Counted from the first letter of the stretch, positions 10,388-19,929 are shown. The stretch is 64,000 nucleotides of DNA from Salinisphaera sp040361255 (GCF_040361255.1 NZ_APNG01000003.1:62001-126000), one strand, 5' to 3'. Translations and numbers: made by a program. Notes: a model not told the origin generated them from the sequence alone.

Positions 10388-10405
10388 GGCCGCGCTATCG
10401 AAGCG

Positions 10406-10801
10406 CTAGTGGGTGGTGGTCGAGCTTTCGCCGGCGATCGCGTCCATGTCCCAGAGTTTTTCCAGCTGGTAATAGGCACGCGTGACCGGCTGCATGATGT
10501 GTACCACCACGCCGTTGAGGTCGATGAGCACCCATTCGGCCTGGCTCAGGCCTTCCACGCGTGGCTGGATGCCGGCTTCCTTGGCATGGGCGATCACGGT
10601 CTCACCCAGGCGTTTGACGTGGCGCGCCGAGCGGCCGCTGCAGATGACCATGTGATCGGCGATGGTGGTCAGCTCGGCGACGTCGAGCACCTGGACGGAT
10701 TCGCCCTTGAGTTCGTCGACGGCCTCGATAGCCAGTTTCAGCAGGGCGTTGATCTGTGGATCGCTGTTGCGGGCGGTGTCGGGGGTGTCTTGTAGATTCA
10801 T
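10406..10801 (-). CDS. rsfS: Ribosome silencing factor RsfS
   Basis: RsfS binds L14 on the 50S subunit and blocks subunit joining in nutrient limitation. The 131-residue product has the DUF143 signatures VLDVAELTTIADHMVICSGRSARHVK and GLSQAEWVLIDLNGVVVHIMQPVTRAYYQLEKLW. Its ATG overlaps the nadD stop by four bases (10798-10801), so translation is probably coupled. Genes nadD, rsfS and rlmH form the classic cluster. A tail rich in S, T and H at the C-terminus is poorly conserved. Confidence 0.95.
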   Translation of the reverse strand: MNLQDTPDTARNSDPQINALLKLAIEAVDELKGESVQVLDVAELTTIADHMVICSGRSARHVKRLGETVIAHAKEAGIQPRVEGLSQAEWVLIDLNGVVVHIMQPVTRAYYQLEKLWDMDAIAGESSTTTH

Positions 10802-11463
10802 TGACTCGCGGCCGTGGCCGGTTGGGACTGATAGACGCCTGCATCCATAATGTCGTCGAGCACGGCGGTGGGCAAGAGGTAGCGCGGACTTTCCCCGCGC
10901 GCGAGCAGCTCGCGGATATAACTGGCCGAAATCACCAGCGGCGGCGGCATATAGGTATAGATATGCCCGCCCAGCCGACGATGCAGGGTTTCGTGGCTGT
11001 CGGTTTCACGCTCGGCCAGGGCCTCGGCGGCGGCCTCATCGAGTTTGCAATCGATGCCTGGTCGGTCGATGAGCACGATATGGGCGCTGTCGAAAATGCG
11101 TTCCCATTCATGCCATTGCGGCAACTTGGCGAAGACGTCGCGGCCCATGATCAGACACAGCGGCGTATCCGGCATGTCGGCCCGCATGGAGGCCAGCGTG
11201 TCCACGGTATAGGACGGGCCATTACGCAGCAGTTCGCGATCGTCCAGCCGCAGTCGTGGCTCGTTGCTGACCGCCACCCGAATCCATTTCGAGCGCTGGC
11301 CCGGCGAGGCCGTGGGCGCGTCGCGATGCGGCGGGCGTGCGCAGGGCACAAGCCGCACATGCGCAAGTTCGAGTGCGCCGGCGAGTTCCATGGCCAGGCG
11401 CAGATGCCCGTTGTGGATCGGGTCGAACGTGCCGCCGAGGACACCGACAGGAGCCGTGCTCAA
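10798..11463 (-). CDS. nadD: Nicotinate-nucleotide adenylyltransferase
   Basis: Converts nicotinate mononucleotide and ATP to deamido-NAD in NAD synthesis. The nucleotidyltransferase motif GGTFDPIHNGHL and the C-terminal ISASYIRELL (ISSTxIR-like) motif are present. Two starts are possible. The ATG at 11526 overlaps the end of proA by 32 bases and adds an atypical N-terminus. The TTG at 11463 has a strong GGAGAAG ribosome-binding sequence seven bases upstream and starts right at LSTAPVGVLGGTF, so I choose it (221 residues). It overlaps rsfS by four bases. Confidence 0.93.
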   Translation of the reverse strand: MSTAPVGVLGGTFDPIHNGHLRLAMELAGALELAHVRLVPCARPPHRDAPTASPGQRSKWIRVAVSNEPRLRLDDRELLRNGPSYTVDTLASMRADMPDTPLCLIMGRDVFAKLPQWHEWERIFDSAHIVLIDRPGIDCKLDEAAAEALAERETDSHETLHRRLGGHIYTYMPPPLVISASYIRELLARGESPRYLLPTAVLDDIMDAGVYQSQPATAASQ

Positions 11464-11494
11464 AATACTTCTCCGGGCGTGATCGCGCAGGGCA

Positions 11495-12796
11495 TCAGCG
11501 CACGTGTCCGTCGCCGAACACGACATACTTGAGCGAGGTCAGCCCTTCCAGGCCCACCGGGCCGCGTGCATGCAGCTTGTCGGTGGAGATGCCGATCTCG
11601 GCGCCCAGGCCGTACTCGAATCCATCCGCAAAACGGGTCGAGGCGTTGACCATCACCGACGACGAATCCACGCCGCGCATGAACGCCCGGGCCTTGGTTA
11701 CGCTTTCGGTGACGATGGCATCGGTATGGTGCGAGCCCCAGGTTTCGATATGGTCGATCGCCTCGTCCATGTCGTCGACAATGCGAATCGCCAGCACCGG
11801 CGCCAGATATTCCTCGGCCCAGTCGGCATCCGATGCCGGCTTGACCGTGCTGCCCAGCAGCTTGCGCGTGCGCTGGCAGCCGCGCAGCTCGACGCCGGCC
11901 TGACGCAGATCCTGCGACAGCGGCTTGAGCACGCGTTCGGCGATGGCATCGGCCACCAGCAGCGTTTCCATGGTGTTGCAGGTGCCATAGCGCTGGGTCT
12001 TGGCATTGACCGCGATGGCAATCGCCTTGTCGATATCGGCATGCTCGTCGATATAGACATGGCATACGCCGTCCAGGTGCTTGATCACCGGCATGCGGGC
12101 GTTATCGGCCACGAATTCGATCAGCCCTTTGCCGCCGCGCGGCACGATCACATCCACGTATTCGGGCATGCGCAGCAATGCGCCGACCGCCGCGCGATCG
12201 GTGGTCTCGACCACCTGGACCGCATCCGCGGGCAGGCCGGCGTCGGTGAGCCCGCGGCTGATACAGGCTGCGATGGCCTGATTGCTGTGTGCGGCTTCCG
12301 AGCCACCGCGCAGAATCGCGGCATTGCCGGATTTCAGACACAGCGCGGCCGCGTCCGCGGTCACGTTCGGGCGCGATTCGTAGATGATGCCGATCACGCC
12401 CAGCGGTACGCGCATGCGCCCGACCTGAATACCGGACGGGCGATAGTTGAGATCGGTAATGCCGCCGATCGGATCGGCCAGGGCCGCGACCTGGCGCAGG
12501 CCTTCGGCCATCTGTTCCAGACGCTTGTCATTGAGTTCCAGGCGCTCGAGCAGGGCCGGGTCGAGTTCGTCGCGGCCTTCGCGCATATCGCGGGCATTGG
12601 CCGCGAGAATGCTGCTGCGCGACGCGATCAGGGCTTCGGCGATAGCGAAAAGGGCGGCGTTTTTCGCGCCTGGCTCGGCCGCGGCCATATGCCGGGCCGC
12701 AGCACGGGCACGCTTGCCCATGGCCTGCATCTGGCGCTCGACACGGGAGTGCGAGCTGCTGTCGTGGTTTTCGCGATCGCTAAGATTGGCGCTCAT
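11495..12796 (-). CDS. proA: Glutamate-5-semialdehyde dehydrogenase (gamma-glutamyl phosphate reductase)
   Basis: Second step of proline synthesis: NADPH-dependent reduction of gamma-glutamyl phosphate. The 433-residue protein belongs to the aldehyde dehydrogenase fold. It shows GVIGIIYESRPNVTADAAALCLKSGNA, IVPRGGKGLIEFV, the catalytic-cysteine segment YGTCNTMETLLV and the ending GPVGLEGLTSLKYVVFGDG. It stands between holA and nadD on the minus strand; in many gammaproteobacteria the proA-nadD order is conserved. proB is not in the window. Confidence 0.96.
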   Translation of the reverse strand: MSANLSDRENHDSSSHSRVERQMQAMGKRARAAARHMAAAEPGAKNAALFAIAEALIASRSSILAANARDMREGRDELDPALLERLELNDKRLEQMAEGLRQVAALADPIGGITDLNYRPSGIQVGRMRVPLGVIGIIYESRPNVTADAAALCLKSGNAAILRGGSEAAHSNQAIAACISRGLTDAGLPADAVQVVETTDRAAVGALLRMPEYVDVIVPRGGKGLIEFVADNARMPVIKHLDGVCHVYIDEHADIDKAIAIAVNAKTQRYGTCNTMETLLVADAIAERVLKPLSQDLRQAGVELRGCQRTRKLLGSTVKPASDADWAEEYLAPVLAIRIVDDMDEAIDHIETWGSHHTDAIVTESVTKARAFMRGVDSSSVMVNASTRFADGFEYGLGAEIGISTDKLHARGPVGLEGLTSLKYVVFGDGHVR

Positions 12797-12811
12797 GATT
12801 ATGGTTGTTGC

Positions 12812-13852
12812 TTAAAGACGATTGGATACGAGGCAGGACGCGCGCGCAGGCCGTCCCGCCAGACCGAGCGTCAATGTTACCAGTTCGTCCCAGGCGCGCC
12901 CGACCGCGGCCCCCTTGTTGATCTGATCCAGCCGGGCCGCGCGGCGCAATAACTCGGCGAGCATGGCCGGATCGGCCCGGGTCGCGGCTTCGCCGATCTG
13001 GCGCTTGCGTGCCGGCGGCATGAACACCTTGCCCAGCATGGCGTCCAGGCGATTCGCGCGCGCGGCGAGCGTGGCCTGATAAAGCAGGCGGATTTCGCGC
13101 ACCAGCGCCCAGGTGATGGGCACCGTATCCACGCCTTCGGCGCGTAGCTTGGCCAGTGTTTTCAAGGCATTGGCGCTGTCGCCGGCCAGGGCCTTGGCAG
13201 GCAGGTCGAAAATTCCGAAACGGCTGTGATCGCTGGCCGCGGCCTCGATTTCGGCGGCGCCAATGGTGTCGTTCGGGTGCAGCAGCGCGAGCCGGTCGAT
13301 CTCCTGGGCGGCCGCCAGCAGGTTACCTTCGGTCTGTTCGGCAAGCAGGGCAACGGCATCGCCATCGAGCGACAGTCCGTTGGCCCGGGCGCGCTGTTCG
13401 ACCCATTGCGCCATGCGCGCGCCCGGCAGCGGCCAGGCGTACATGGCGACGCCGGCCTTGGCGATGGCCTTGTACCAGGCGCTTTTGCGCGCGTTGGCCG
13501 CCAGCGGCGTGGCCAGGATCAAAAGCAGCGTCGAATCCGGGGCGTTCTTGGCGTAGTCGCTGATTGCCGCGCTGCCGGGCTTGCCTGGGCCCTTGTCGGT
13601 CAGGTGCAGTTCCAGCAAACGTTTTTCCGAAAACAGCGACAGGCTCGCGCCCGCGCTGGCCAGCTGGCCCCAATCGAAACCGGGCTCGGCGTGCAGTACC
13701 TCGCGCTCGTCGAAACCCTGCTTGCGGGCCGCAGCGCGCAGGGTATCCGCGGCCTCGAGCACCTGCAGGGGTTCGTCACCGGCCAGCAGATAACAGCGGG
13801 CCAGCGGCTGGGTTTCGACTTGGCGCTGGAACTGGTCCGGGCGCAATTCCAC
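12812..13852 (-). CDS. holA: DNA polymerase III subunit delta
   Basis: The delta subunit of the clamp loader, which opens the beta sliding clamp. The 346-residue product begins MELRPDQFQRQVETQPLARCYLLAGDEPLQVLEAADTLR, as in other HolA proteins, and has the AAA-like arrangement with LLELHLTDKGPGKPG and the helical C-terminal collar region (MPPARKRQIGEAATR). It lies upstream of proA with only 15 bases between. lptE and leuS, which often precede holA, are not here; speD follows in the upstream direction instead. Confidence 0.94.
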   Translation of the reverse strand: MELRPDQFQRQVETQPLARCYLLAGDEPLQVLEAADTLRAAARKQGFDEREVLHAEPGFDWGQLASAGASLSLFSEKRLLELHLTDKGPGKPGSAAISDYAKNAPDSTLLLILATPLAANARKSAWYKAIAKAGVAMYAWPLPGARMAQWVEQRARANGLSLDGDAVALLAEQTEGNLLAAAQEIDRLALLHPNDTIGAAEIEAAASDHSRFGIFDLPAKALAGDSANALKTLAKLRAEGVDTVPITWALVREIRLLYQATLAARANRLDAMLGKVFMPPARKRQIGEAATRADPAMLAELLRRAARLDQINKGAAVGRAWDELVTLTLGLAGRPARASCLVSNRL

Positions 13853-13958
13853 GGTTCTACCTCGCTAGGACAGCCACCCGAGAACGGTCGCTGAATACGA
13901 ACATGAACACTCCCCGTTCATACAAGCACGATACGCGCCATGGCGCGCAGGCGCGGGG

Positions 13959-14741
13959 TTATTCGTCGTCCTGGGCGTCGTTGGCGAAATTGCGGCCGTA
14001 GAAGATCTCGTTGACCTCGGCCTCGATCCGGTCGGTGAGCTCGGCGGCTTCTTCGGCGGACAGGTCTTCGGCCTTTTCCGCGAACAGATAGTCGTTGAGC
14101 GAAAACTCCGTCAGCCGCATCTTGGTATGGAAAATACGCTCGGCCAGCACGTTCACGTCGATCATCTGATAGCGGTTGCAGATGTCTTCGGGAATGTAGT
14201 CCTGAATCGAGTTGATCTCGTGATCGATGAAGTGCTTGACGCCATCCACATCGCGGGTGAAGCCGCGCACGCGATAGTCCATCGACACCACATCCGATTC
14301 GAAGCTGTGAATGAGGTGATCGAGTGCCTTGAGCGGCGAGATCAGGCCACAGGTGGACACGTCGATATCCGCGCGGAAGGTCGAGATGCCGTTGTCCGGA
14401 TGAAACTCCGGATAGGTATGCACCGTGATATGGCTCTTGTCGAGATGGCCTACCACGGCATCCGGCGTGGGCCCGTCGTAGGCGGCTTCCTCGGCGATGA
14501 GGATGGTCACGCTCGCGCCCTCGGGCTCGTAGTCCTGGCGCGCGATATTGAGAATATGCGCACCGATGATGTCCGACACCTCGGTCAGGATCTGGGTGAG
14601 CCGGTCGGCACTGAACATGTCGTCCAGATACGCCACATAGGCTTTCTTCTGCTCCTGCGTACGTGCATGGCAGATGTCGTAGATATTGAACGACAGCGAC
14701 TTGGTCAGATTGTTGAAGCCGTGCAGGCGCAGTTTTTCCAT
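13959..14741 (-). CDS. speD: S-adenosylmethionine decarboxylase proenzyme
   Basis: Makes decarboxylated S-adenosylmethionine, the aminopropyl donor for spermidine. It is an E. coli-type class 1A enzyme made as a proenzyme that self-cleaves before a serine to form the pyruvoyl group; the cleavage segment DKSHITVHTYPE is present. From the ATG at 14741 it has 260 residues (E. coli 264) and starts MEKLRLHGFNNLTKSLSFNIYDICHA, the conserved N-terminus; the longer frame to 14783 adds unrelated residues. speE is not adjacent. An OsmC-like gene lies upstream, as in pseudomonads. Confidence 0.96.
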   Translation of the reverse strand: MEKLRLHGFNNLTKSLSFNIYDICHARTQEQKKAYVAYLDDMFSADRLTQILTEVSDIIGAHILNIARQDYEPEGASVTILIAEEAAYDGPTPDAVVGHLDKSHITVHTYPEFHPDNGISTFRADIDVSTCGLISPLKALDHLIHSFESDVVSMDYRVRGFTRDVDGVKHFIDHEINSIQDYIPEDICNRYQMIDVNVLAERIFHTKMRLTEFSLNDYLFAEKAEDLSAEEAAELTDRIEAEVNEIFYGRNFANDAQDDE

Positions 14742-14946
14742 GGCGAATAAGTAATTCGGTGTGAGCCTGAATGTCGTGGTCAACGCGCCGGCGGCGCGAC
14801 GATAACACCGGTTGTCCGGCGGCGGTGTTCAGGCGATGCGTTGGCTAGCGACATACGAAGGTCGATGAAAGGGCGCAGTATCCGCGCGAACGCGCGCACG
14901 TCAAGCGTTACGCACGCAGCCGTGCGGGCCGCATCGCGCGGGATGT

Positions 14947-15366
14947 TCAGCCCGAAGCCTCGATGGTGTAGTCGTGCGTGATGTTCACGCTGGCCTGGAG
15001 CATGATCGAGGCAGAGCAGTATTTCTCGGCCGACAGCTGAACCGCGCGGGCGACATGCTTTTCGTTGAGATCGCGTCCGGACACGAAAAACTGCAGATGG
15101 ATGTCGGTAAAGACTTTCGGATCGGTACTCGCGCGGGTGCCGTCGACTTCGATGCGGCAACCGGTGACGTCCTGGCGCGATTTCTTGAGGATATGCATGA
15201 CATCCATCGCGCTGCAGCCGCCCACGCCGAGCAGAATCATTTCCATGGGTCGAAAGCCGGCGTTTTCGCCGCCGATATCGGGCGGGCCGTCGATAATGAC
15301 TTCGTGGCCGCTATCGGCGCTGCCGGAGAACTTGAGCTGGCCCTGCCAGTCGATGGTTGCTTTCAT
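14947..15366 (-). CDS. OsmC/YhfA family peroxide-related protein
   Basis: A 139-residue OsmC-fold protein, of the YhfA subgroup by length and sequence. The two reactive cysteines expected in the family are present, in GVGGCSAMDVMHIL and SAEKYCSASIML. OsmC-type proteins reduce organic hydroperoxides with thiols; YhfA-like members are less well characterised, so the exact activity is open. It is on the same strand as speD, 205 bases upstream of that gene, and may share a promoter region with it. No signal peptide is seen, so it is cytoplasmic. Confidence 0.9.
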   Translation of the reverse strand: MKATIDWQGQLKFSGSADSGHEVIIDGPPDIGGENAGFRPMEMILLGVGGCSAMDVMHILKKSRQDVTGCRIEVDGTRASTDPKVFTDIHLQFFVSGRDLNEKHVARAVQLSAEKYCSASIMLQASVNITHDYTIEASG

Positions 15367-15447
15367 GTGCCAAAAATGATGATCGATACCGTCAGGCGAC
15401 GATGGGGCTTGTAGCGGCGAAAAAAAGTGGCGGCGCGAAGACGCGTT

Positions 15448-16254
15448 CTAGTCGGGTGAAGCCAGCAGATCGGCCAGGGCGGCGCCCGGGTCGGCTTCGC
15501 GCATGAACGATTCGCCGATCAGAAAGGCGCCGAAACCGGCTTCGGTCAGGCGCGCCAGATCGGCCGGGGTGTGAATGCCGCTTTCGCTGACCACCACGCG
15601 GCCCGCGGGAATGGGTTCGCGCATGTCGATACTGGTATCGAGCGTGGTTTCGAAGGTGTGCAGATCACGGTTGTTGATGCCGAGAATGGTGCGTTCCGGC
15701 AGTTCCAGGGCTCGCTCGAGTTCTTCGCTGTCGTGCACTTCGGCGAGCACGTCCATGCCCAGTTCGAAGGCGCGCTCGGCCAGTTCGGTCATGAGTCCGG
15801 TGTCCAGGGCCGCCGCGATCAGCAGAATACAGTCCGCGCCCATGGCGCGGGCCTGATCGACCTGGATCGGGTCGATCATGAAATCCTTGCGTAGTACCGG
15901 CAGATCGCAGGCCTGGCGTGCCAGGGCGAGAAAATCGTTATCGCCCTGAAAGAAGTCGTGATCGGTGAGTACCGATAGACACGCCGCGCCACCGGCGGCA
16001 TAGCGCTCGGCCAGCCAGGCCACGTCGAAATCCTCGCGAATCAGCCCCTTGCTGGGCGAGGCCTTCTTGATTTCGGCGATCACCGCGCGGGGTGATTTCG
16101 CACGCAAGGCATCGGCGAAACCGCGCGGTGCGAAGGCGCGTTCCACTGCCTCATCGAGCTCGGCCTGCGAGGTCTGTGCCTTGAAGGCATCGATCTCTTC
16201 GCGCTTGCGCACGAGGATGCGATCGAGAATCGTGGCGGTCGTACGAATGCTCAT
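15448..16254 (-). CDS. trpC: Indole-3-glycerol phosphate synthase
   Basis: Closes the indole ring from CdRP in tryptophan synthesis. A monofunctional enzyme of 268 residues without the fused TrpF domain seen in E. coli. Conserved TIM-barrel motifs include VIAEIKKASPSKGLIREDFD, VLRKDFMIDPIQVDQARAMGADCILLI, LAEVHDSEEL, ILGINNRDLHTF and VSESGIHTPADLARL. It is the last gene of trpE-G-D-C and overlaps trpD by four bases, so it is probably translationally coupled. Confidence 0.97.
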   Translation of the reverse strand: MSIRTTATILDRILVRKREEIDAFKAQTSQAELDEAVERAFAPRGFADALRAKSPRAVIAEIKKASPSKGLIREDFDVAWLAERYAAGGAACLSVLTDHDFFQGDNDFLALARQACDLPVLRKDFMIDPIQVDQARAMGADCILLIAAALDTGLMTELAERAFELGMDVLAEVHDSEELERALELPERTILGINNRDLHTFETTLDTSIDMREPIPAGRVVVSESGIHTPADLARLTEAGFGAFLIGESFMREADPGAALADLLASPD

Positions 16255-17303
16255 GAATCCACCATGCCGGCGCGGCCGGTCATCGTCTGGGTCAGTTCAG
16301 CCAGCGCGTTCATGCGCTCGCCAGCGGCACCGCTGAGCAGCACCTCGCGCGCCTTGGCCACACCGGCGGCGATATCCGGCGCGTTGCCAGCCACATACAG
16401 CGCGGCACCGGCGTTGAAGGCGACCATGTCGAGGGCGAGCCCGGCCTTGCCGGCCAGCACATCGCGCACGATCGCCAGGCTTTCATCGGCGGATTTGACG
16501 CGCAGGCCGTCCAGCGAGCCGCGTTCCAGGCCGACATCTTCCGGCGCGATCTTGTAGGTCGAGATCTGGCCGTCCTTGAGCTCGGCGACGCGGCTGGGGG
16601 CGTTGATCGACAACTCGTCGAGGCCGTCCTCGCCGTGCACGATCATCACGTGGCGGCTGCCCAGGCGTTGCAGCACTTCGGCCAGCGGTTCGCATAGATG
16701 GCCGTTGAACACGCCCATCACCTGATTGCGGGCGCCAGCCGGGTTAGTCAGCGGGCCGATGATATTGAAGATCGTGCGCACGCCCAGTTCACGGCGCGGG
16801 CCGACGGCATATTTCATCGCGCCGTGGTGGGCCGGGGCGAACATGAAACCCACGCCCAGCCGACGAATACATTCGGCGACCTGTTCCGGCGAGGTGTCGA
16901 TGGCGACTCCTGCCGCCTCGAGCAGGTCCGAGCTGCCCGAGGAACTCGAGACCGAGCGATTGCCATGTTTGGCCACATGGCCGCCCGCTGCGGCCACGGC
17001 GAACGCGGCCGCCGTGGAGACGTTGAACAGCCCGGCCGCGTCGCCGCCGGTGCCGCAGGTATCGACCAGTTGATCGGCCAGGGCCGGATCGACCGGCACA
17101 TCGGTAGCCAACTCGCGCATGACCGTCGTGGCGGCCGCGATCTCGGGCACGGTTTCGCCTTTCATGCGCATGGCGATGAGAAAGCCACCGATCTGGGCCG
17201 CCGTGGCCTGACCGGTCATGATCGCGGTCATCGCCTGGTGCATGCGCTCGGCCGACAGATCGCGGCCGGCGACGATGTGGTTCATCAATTCCTTGTCGAT
17301 CAC
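16251..17303 (-). CDS. trpD: Anthranilate phosphoribosyltransferase
   Basis: Transfers phosphoribose from PRPP to anthranilate. The 350-residue protein shows the PRPP-binding DTCGTGGDAAGLFNVSTAAAFAVAAAGGHVAKHGNRSVSSSSGSSDLLEAAG stretch (its start DTCGTGGD near residue 87), the MFAPAHHGAMKYAVGPRRELGVRTIFNIIGPLTNPA motif and HGEDGLDELS. Four-base overlaps with trpG upstream and trpC downstream place it in one operon with trpE. Confidence 0.97.
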   Translation of the reverse strand: MIDKELMNHIVAGRDLSAERMHQAMTAIMTGQATAAQIGGFLIAMRMKGETVPEIAAATTVMRELATDVPVDPALADQLVDTCGTGGDAAGLFNVSTAAAFAVAAAGGHVAKHGNRSVSSSSGSSDLLEAAGVAIDTSPEQVAECIRRLGVGFMFAPAHHGAMKYAVGPRRELGVRTIFNIIGPLTNPAGARNQVMGVFNGHLCEPLAEVLQRLGSRHVMIVHGEDGLDELSINAPSRVAELKDGQISTYKIAPEDVGLERGSLDGLRVKSADESLAIVRDVLAGKAGLALDMVAFNAGAALYVAGNAPDIAAGVAKAREVLLSGAAGERMNALAELTQTMTGRAGMVDS

Positions 17304-17914
17304 GGCGCGTCTCCCGTGGCGGGTCGGCCTTCGCCGCAGCGCTTGAGGAAGGTGCGCAGCATTTCGTGGCCGTGTTCGGACAGAATCGACTCGGGATGAA
17401 ACTGCACGCCTTCGGCGCCGGTGGGCGTATGGATCAGGCCCATGATCTCGTCCATCTCGCCGTCTTCGGTTTCGGTCCAGGCGGTGATCTCGAAATCGTC
17501 CGGCAGACCCTCGCGGGCGACGATGAGCGAGTGATAGCGGGTCGCGGTCAGCGGATCGGCCAGGTTTTCGAACACGCCGCGGCCGGTATGACGGATCACC
17601 GAGGTCTTGCCGTGCATGACCTGGCGTGCCCGGATGACCTTGCCGCCATAGGCCTGGCCCAATGCCTGATGGCCCAGGCAGACGCCGAAGATCGGCAGTC
17701 GATGGGCCAGACGCTGGATCAGTTCGACGGAGACGCCGGCTTCGTCCGGCGTGCAGGGCCCGGGCGACACCACAATGCCGGCGGGCTTGAGCTCTTCGAT
17801 ATCCTCGACCGTGACCTGATCGTTGCGCACGACGTGCACTTCGGCCTCGAGCTCGCCGAGATACTGCACCAGGTTGTAGGTGAACGAGTCGTAATTATCG
17901 AGCATGAGAATCAT
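17300..17914 (-). CDS. trpG: Anthranilate synthase component II (glutamine amidotransferase)
   Basis: Provides ammonia from glutamine to TrpE. The 204-residue class I amidotransferase has the N-terminal MLDNYDSFTYNLVQYLGELEAEV, the oxyanion region SPGPCTPDEAG, the nucleophile motif GVCLGHQALGQAYGG and the catalytic His-Glu in GVQFHPESILSEHG. Overlaps of four bases with trpE and trpD indicate coupled translation. It could also serve p-aminobenzoate synthesis, as TrpG does in some bacteria, but the context says tryptophan. Confidence 0.96.
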   Translation of the reverse strand: MILMLDNYDSFTYNLVQYLGELEAEVHVVRNDQVTVEDIEELKPAGIVVSPGPCTPDEAGVSVELIQRLAHRLPIFGVCLGHQALGQAYGGKVIRARQVMHGKTSVIRHTGRGVFENLADPLTATRYHSLIVAREGLPDDFEITAWTETEDGEMDEIMGLIHTPTGAEGVQFHPESILSEHGHEMLRTFLKRCGEGRPATGDAP

Positions 17915-19458
17915 GCGTCACCCCCGTTGTGTGGCGTGCTGGCCCGGGCACGCGTGCTCAGGCCGCGCTCGGCGATGGCCGCGGCCTTCATCACCGCCTT
18001 GGCCTTGTTCATGGTTTCTTCCCATTCGGCGTTGGGCTGCGAATCGGCCACGATGCCGCCCCCGGCCTGGACATGAATTTCGCCGTCCTTGAGCACGGCG
18101 GTCCGAATGGCGATGGCCAGATCCATGCTGCCATTGCCGGCCAGATAGCCTACGGCCCCGCCATAGACGCCGCGTTTGACCGGCTCGATTTCGTCGATGA
18201 TTTCCATCGCCCGGATCTTGGGTGCGCCCGAAAGCGTGCCGGCGGGGAAGGCCGCGCGCAGCGCATCCATGGGGGTGAGATCGTCGCGCAGCTTGCCGGT
18301 GACGTTCGACACGATATGCATGACATGCGAATAGCGCTCGATGGCCATGCGTTCGGTCAGCTTCACGCTGCCCGGCTGCGATACGCGGCCGACATCATTA
18401 CGCCCGAGATCGATGAGCATCAGATGCTCGGCGACTTCCTTGGGATCGTCGAGCAACTCCTGGGCAAGCGCTTCGTCTTCGGCCTCGGTGGCGCCGCGTT
18501 TGCGGGTACCGGCGATCGGGCGCACGGTGACCTCGCCGTCCATGGCGCGCACCAGAATCTCCGGCGAGGCGCCGACTACATGGTGATCGCCGAAGTTGAA
18601 GTAGTACATATAGGGCGACGGGTTCAGGCTGCGCAGCGCCCGATAGAGCGACATCGGCTCGGCATTGAACGGCGCCGACAGACGCTGGCTGGGCACCACC
18701 TGCATCACGTCGCCGGCCTGGGTGTAGTCGCGAATCAGGCGCACCGCGTCTTCATAGCCGGCCTGGGTCAGCCCGGACACGAAGCGGCTGTCGTCGAGCA
18801 GCTCGGCCGAGGTATCACCGGCTTTCGCGCGCGTCGTACTCGTGGTCAGCGGTTGTTCGAGCCGGTCGAGCAGGGCGTCGAGCCGTTTGGCCACGCGTTC
18901 GCGATCTTCGCTGTCGCCCTCGACGTGATGGGCCACGCAATAGAGCTTGCCCGAGAGATTGTCGAAGATGACCAGCTCTTCGGCGATCAGCAGCAGGATG
19001 TCCGGCAGGTCGAGCGGATCGTCCTTGCCGGCACCGCCCGCGGCCAGGCGCGGCTCGATATAACGAATGGTGTCGTAGCCGAAATAGCCCACCAGCCCGC
19101 CGGTCAGTCGCGGCAGCTCGGGCAGGCGTGGCAACGGCCGTGCATCGTTGAAGGCCTGAATCCAGGCCAGCGGATCGTCGGTTTCGATCTGTTCGAGAAT
19201 CTCGTCGTCGCGTTCGTGAACCAGCGTATGGCCACGTACGCGAATACGCTCGGCACAGGGCAGGCCGATGATCGAATACCGGCCCCAGCGCTCGCCGCCC
19301 TGAACCGATTCCAGCAGGAACGAGTAGGGCGCGTCGGCGAGTTTGAGATAGGTCGAAAGCGGGGTGTCGAGATCGGCCAGGGCTTCGACCACCAGCGGCA
19401 CGCGCGGGTGGTGGAGCGAATGGGCCGATTCGCGGGGGGAAGAAGACGAATTGTTCAT
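17911..19458 (-). CDS. trpE: Anthranilate synthase component I
   Basis: Makes anthranilate from chorismate with TrpG. The 515-residue protein has the N-terminal tryptophan-binding segment around LLESVQGGERWGRYSIIGL (residues about 48-66), where the feedback-site LLES is clear, and the chorismate-binding C-terminal half with NPSPYMYYFNFGDHHVVGASPEILV, RPIAGTRKRG, LIDLGRNDVGRV, FPAGTLSGAPKIRAMEIIDE and VQAGGGIVADS. First gene of trpE-G-D-C. I see no leader peptide with tandem Trp codons upstream. Confidence 0.97.
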   Translation of the reverse strand: MNNSSSSPRESAHSLHHPRVPLVVEALADLDTPLSTYLKLADAPYSFLLESVQGGERWGRYSIIGLPCAERIRVRGHTLVHERDDEILEQIETDDPLAWIQAFNDARPLPRLPELPRLTGGLVGYFGYDTIRYIEPRLAAGGAGKDDPLDLPDILLLIAEELVIFDNLSGKLYCVAHHVEGDSEDRERVAKRLDALLDRLEQPLTTSTTRAKAGDTSAELLDDSRFVSGLTQAGYEDAVRLIRDYTQAGDVMQVVPSQRLSAPFNAEPMSLYRALRSLNPSPYMYYFNFGDHHVVGASPEILVRAMDGEVTVRPIAGTRKRGATEAEDEALAQELLDDPKEVAEHLMLIDLGRNDVGRVSQPGSVKLTERMAIERYSHVMHIVSNVTGKLRDDLTPMDALRAAFPAGTLSGAPKIRAMEIIDEIEPVKRGVYGGAVGYLAGNGSMDLAIAIRTAVLKDGEIHVQAGGGIVADSQPNAEWEETMNKAKAVMKAAAIAERGLSTRARASTPHNGGDA

Positions 19459-19929
19459 GAAATCACTCGATCGAAAATCGCAACAAGCGCGCGCTTGAAA
19501 AACGGGGTATGCCCGCGCACAGCGCGCGACCGGGAACAGGCGTTTTTAGCCTCGCCAGTCGCCTTGCCGCCATCGCCACGCGGCATCGAATGCCCGGTTG
19601 GCGGTGTTTTTCGATCGATTCGATGTCATGTCTATCGCGGTTCGTCTGCGGCGCGTATGCGCGCTTTCGTAGGCCAATGCTGACGTATCTCGTGCGCGTT
19701 GCCAAGTCGTGCACCGCTGCGGCGCGATCGCAACGCCGGTTTGCCGGATTAAGTCCGCAGACGAACGCGAGGCGCGCCAATGCTGGCGCCTTGCATCGGT
19801 GCATTAGCGCCGCTTAATCCAACAAGGAACTCGACCCGCAAAGCCGAGCGGACGTACGGCTATGAACCGATGCCGGTGGCGGCTCTGTGTTGGCTTACGG
19901 CCTTCGGGTTAAGCGAACCTGCTCAAGGA
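19459..19929. other. Intergenic region upstream of trpE, between rpe and trpE
   Basis: About 470 bases without a convincing gene. A frame exists on the minus strand (19463-19804), but its product resembles nothing and looks like compositional noise. Two arms, TTCGTCTGCGG (19641-19651) and CCGCAGACGAA (19755-19765), form an exact inverted repeat about 100 bases apart, and GGCGC-centred short palindromes lie near 19777-19793. The trpE promoter must lie here. There is no gph (phosphoglycolate phosphatase) gene, which often sits between rpe and trpE in gammaproteobacteria. Confidence 0.5.

Noticed and set aside
17929..19683. A 584-residue plus-strand frame opposite trpE
   Set aside because: It is a shadow of trpE with no recognisable domain and extends into the trpE upstream region.
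19463..19804. A small gene between trpE and rpe, where gph would be expected
   Set aside because: The product has no haloacid dehalogenase motifs and reads like random GC-rich translation.
19459..19929. trp leader peptide and attenuator before trpE
   Set aside because: No short frame with tandem Trp codons and no terminator/antiterminator pair could be found in this stretch.
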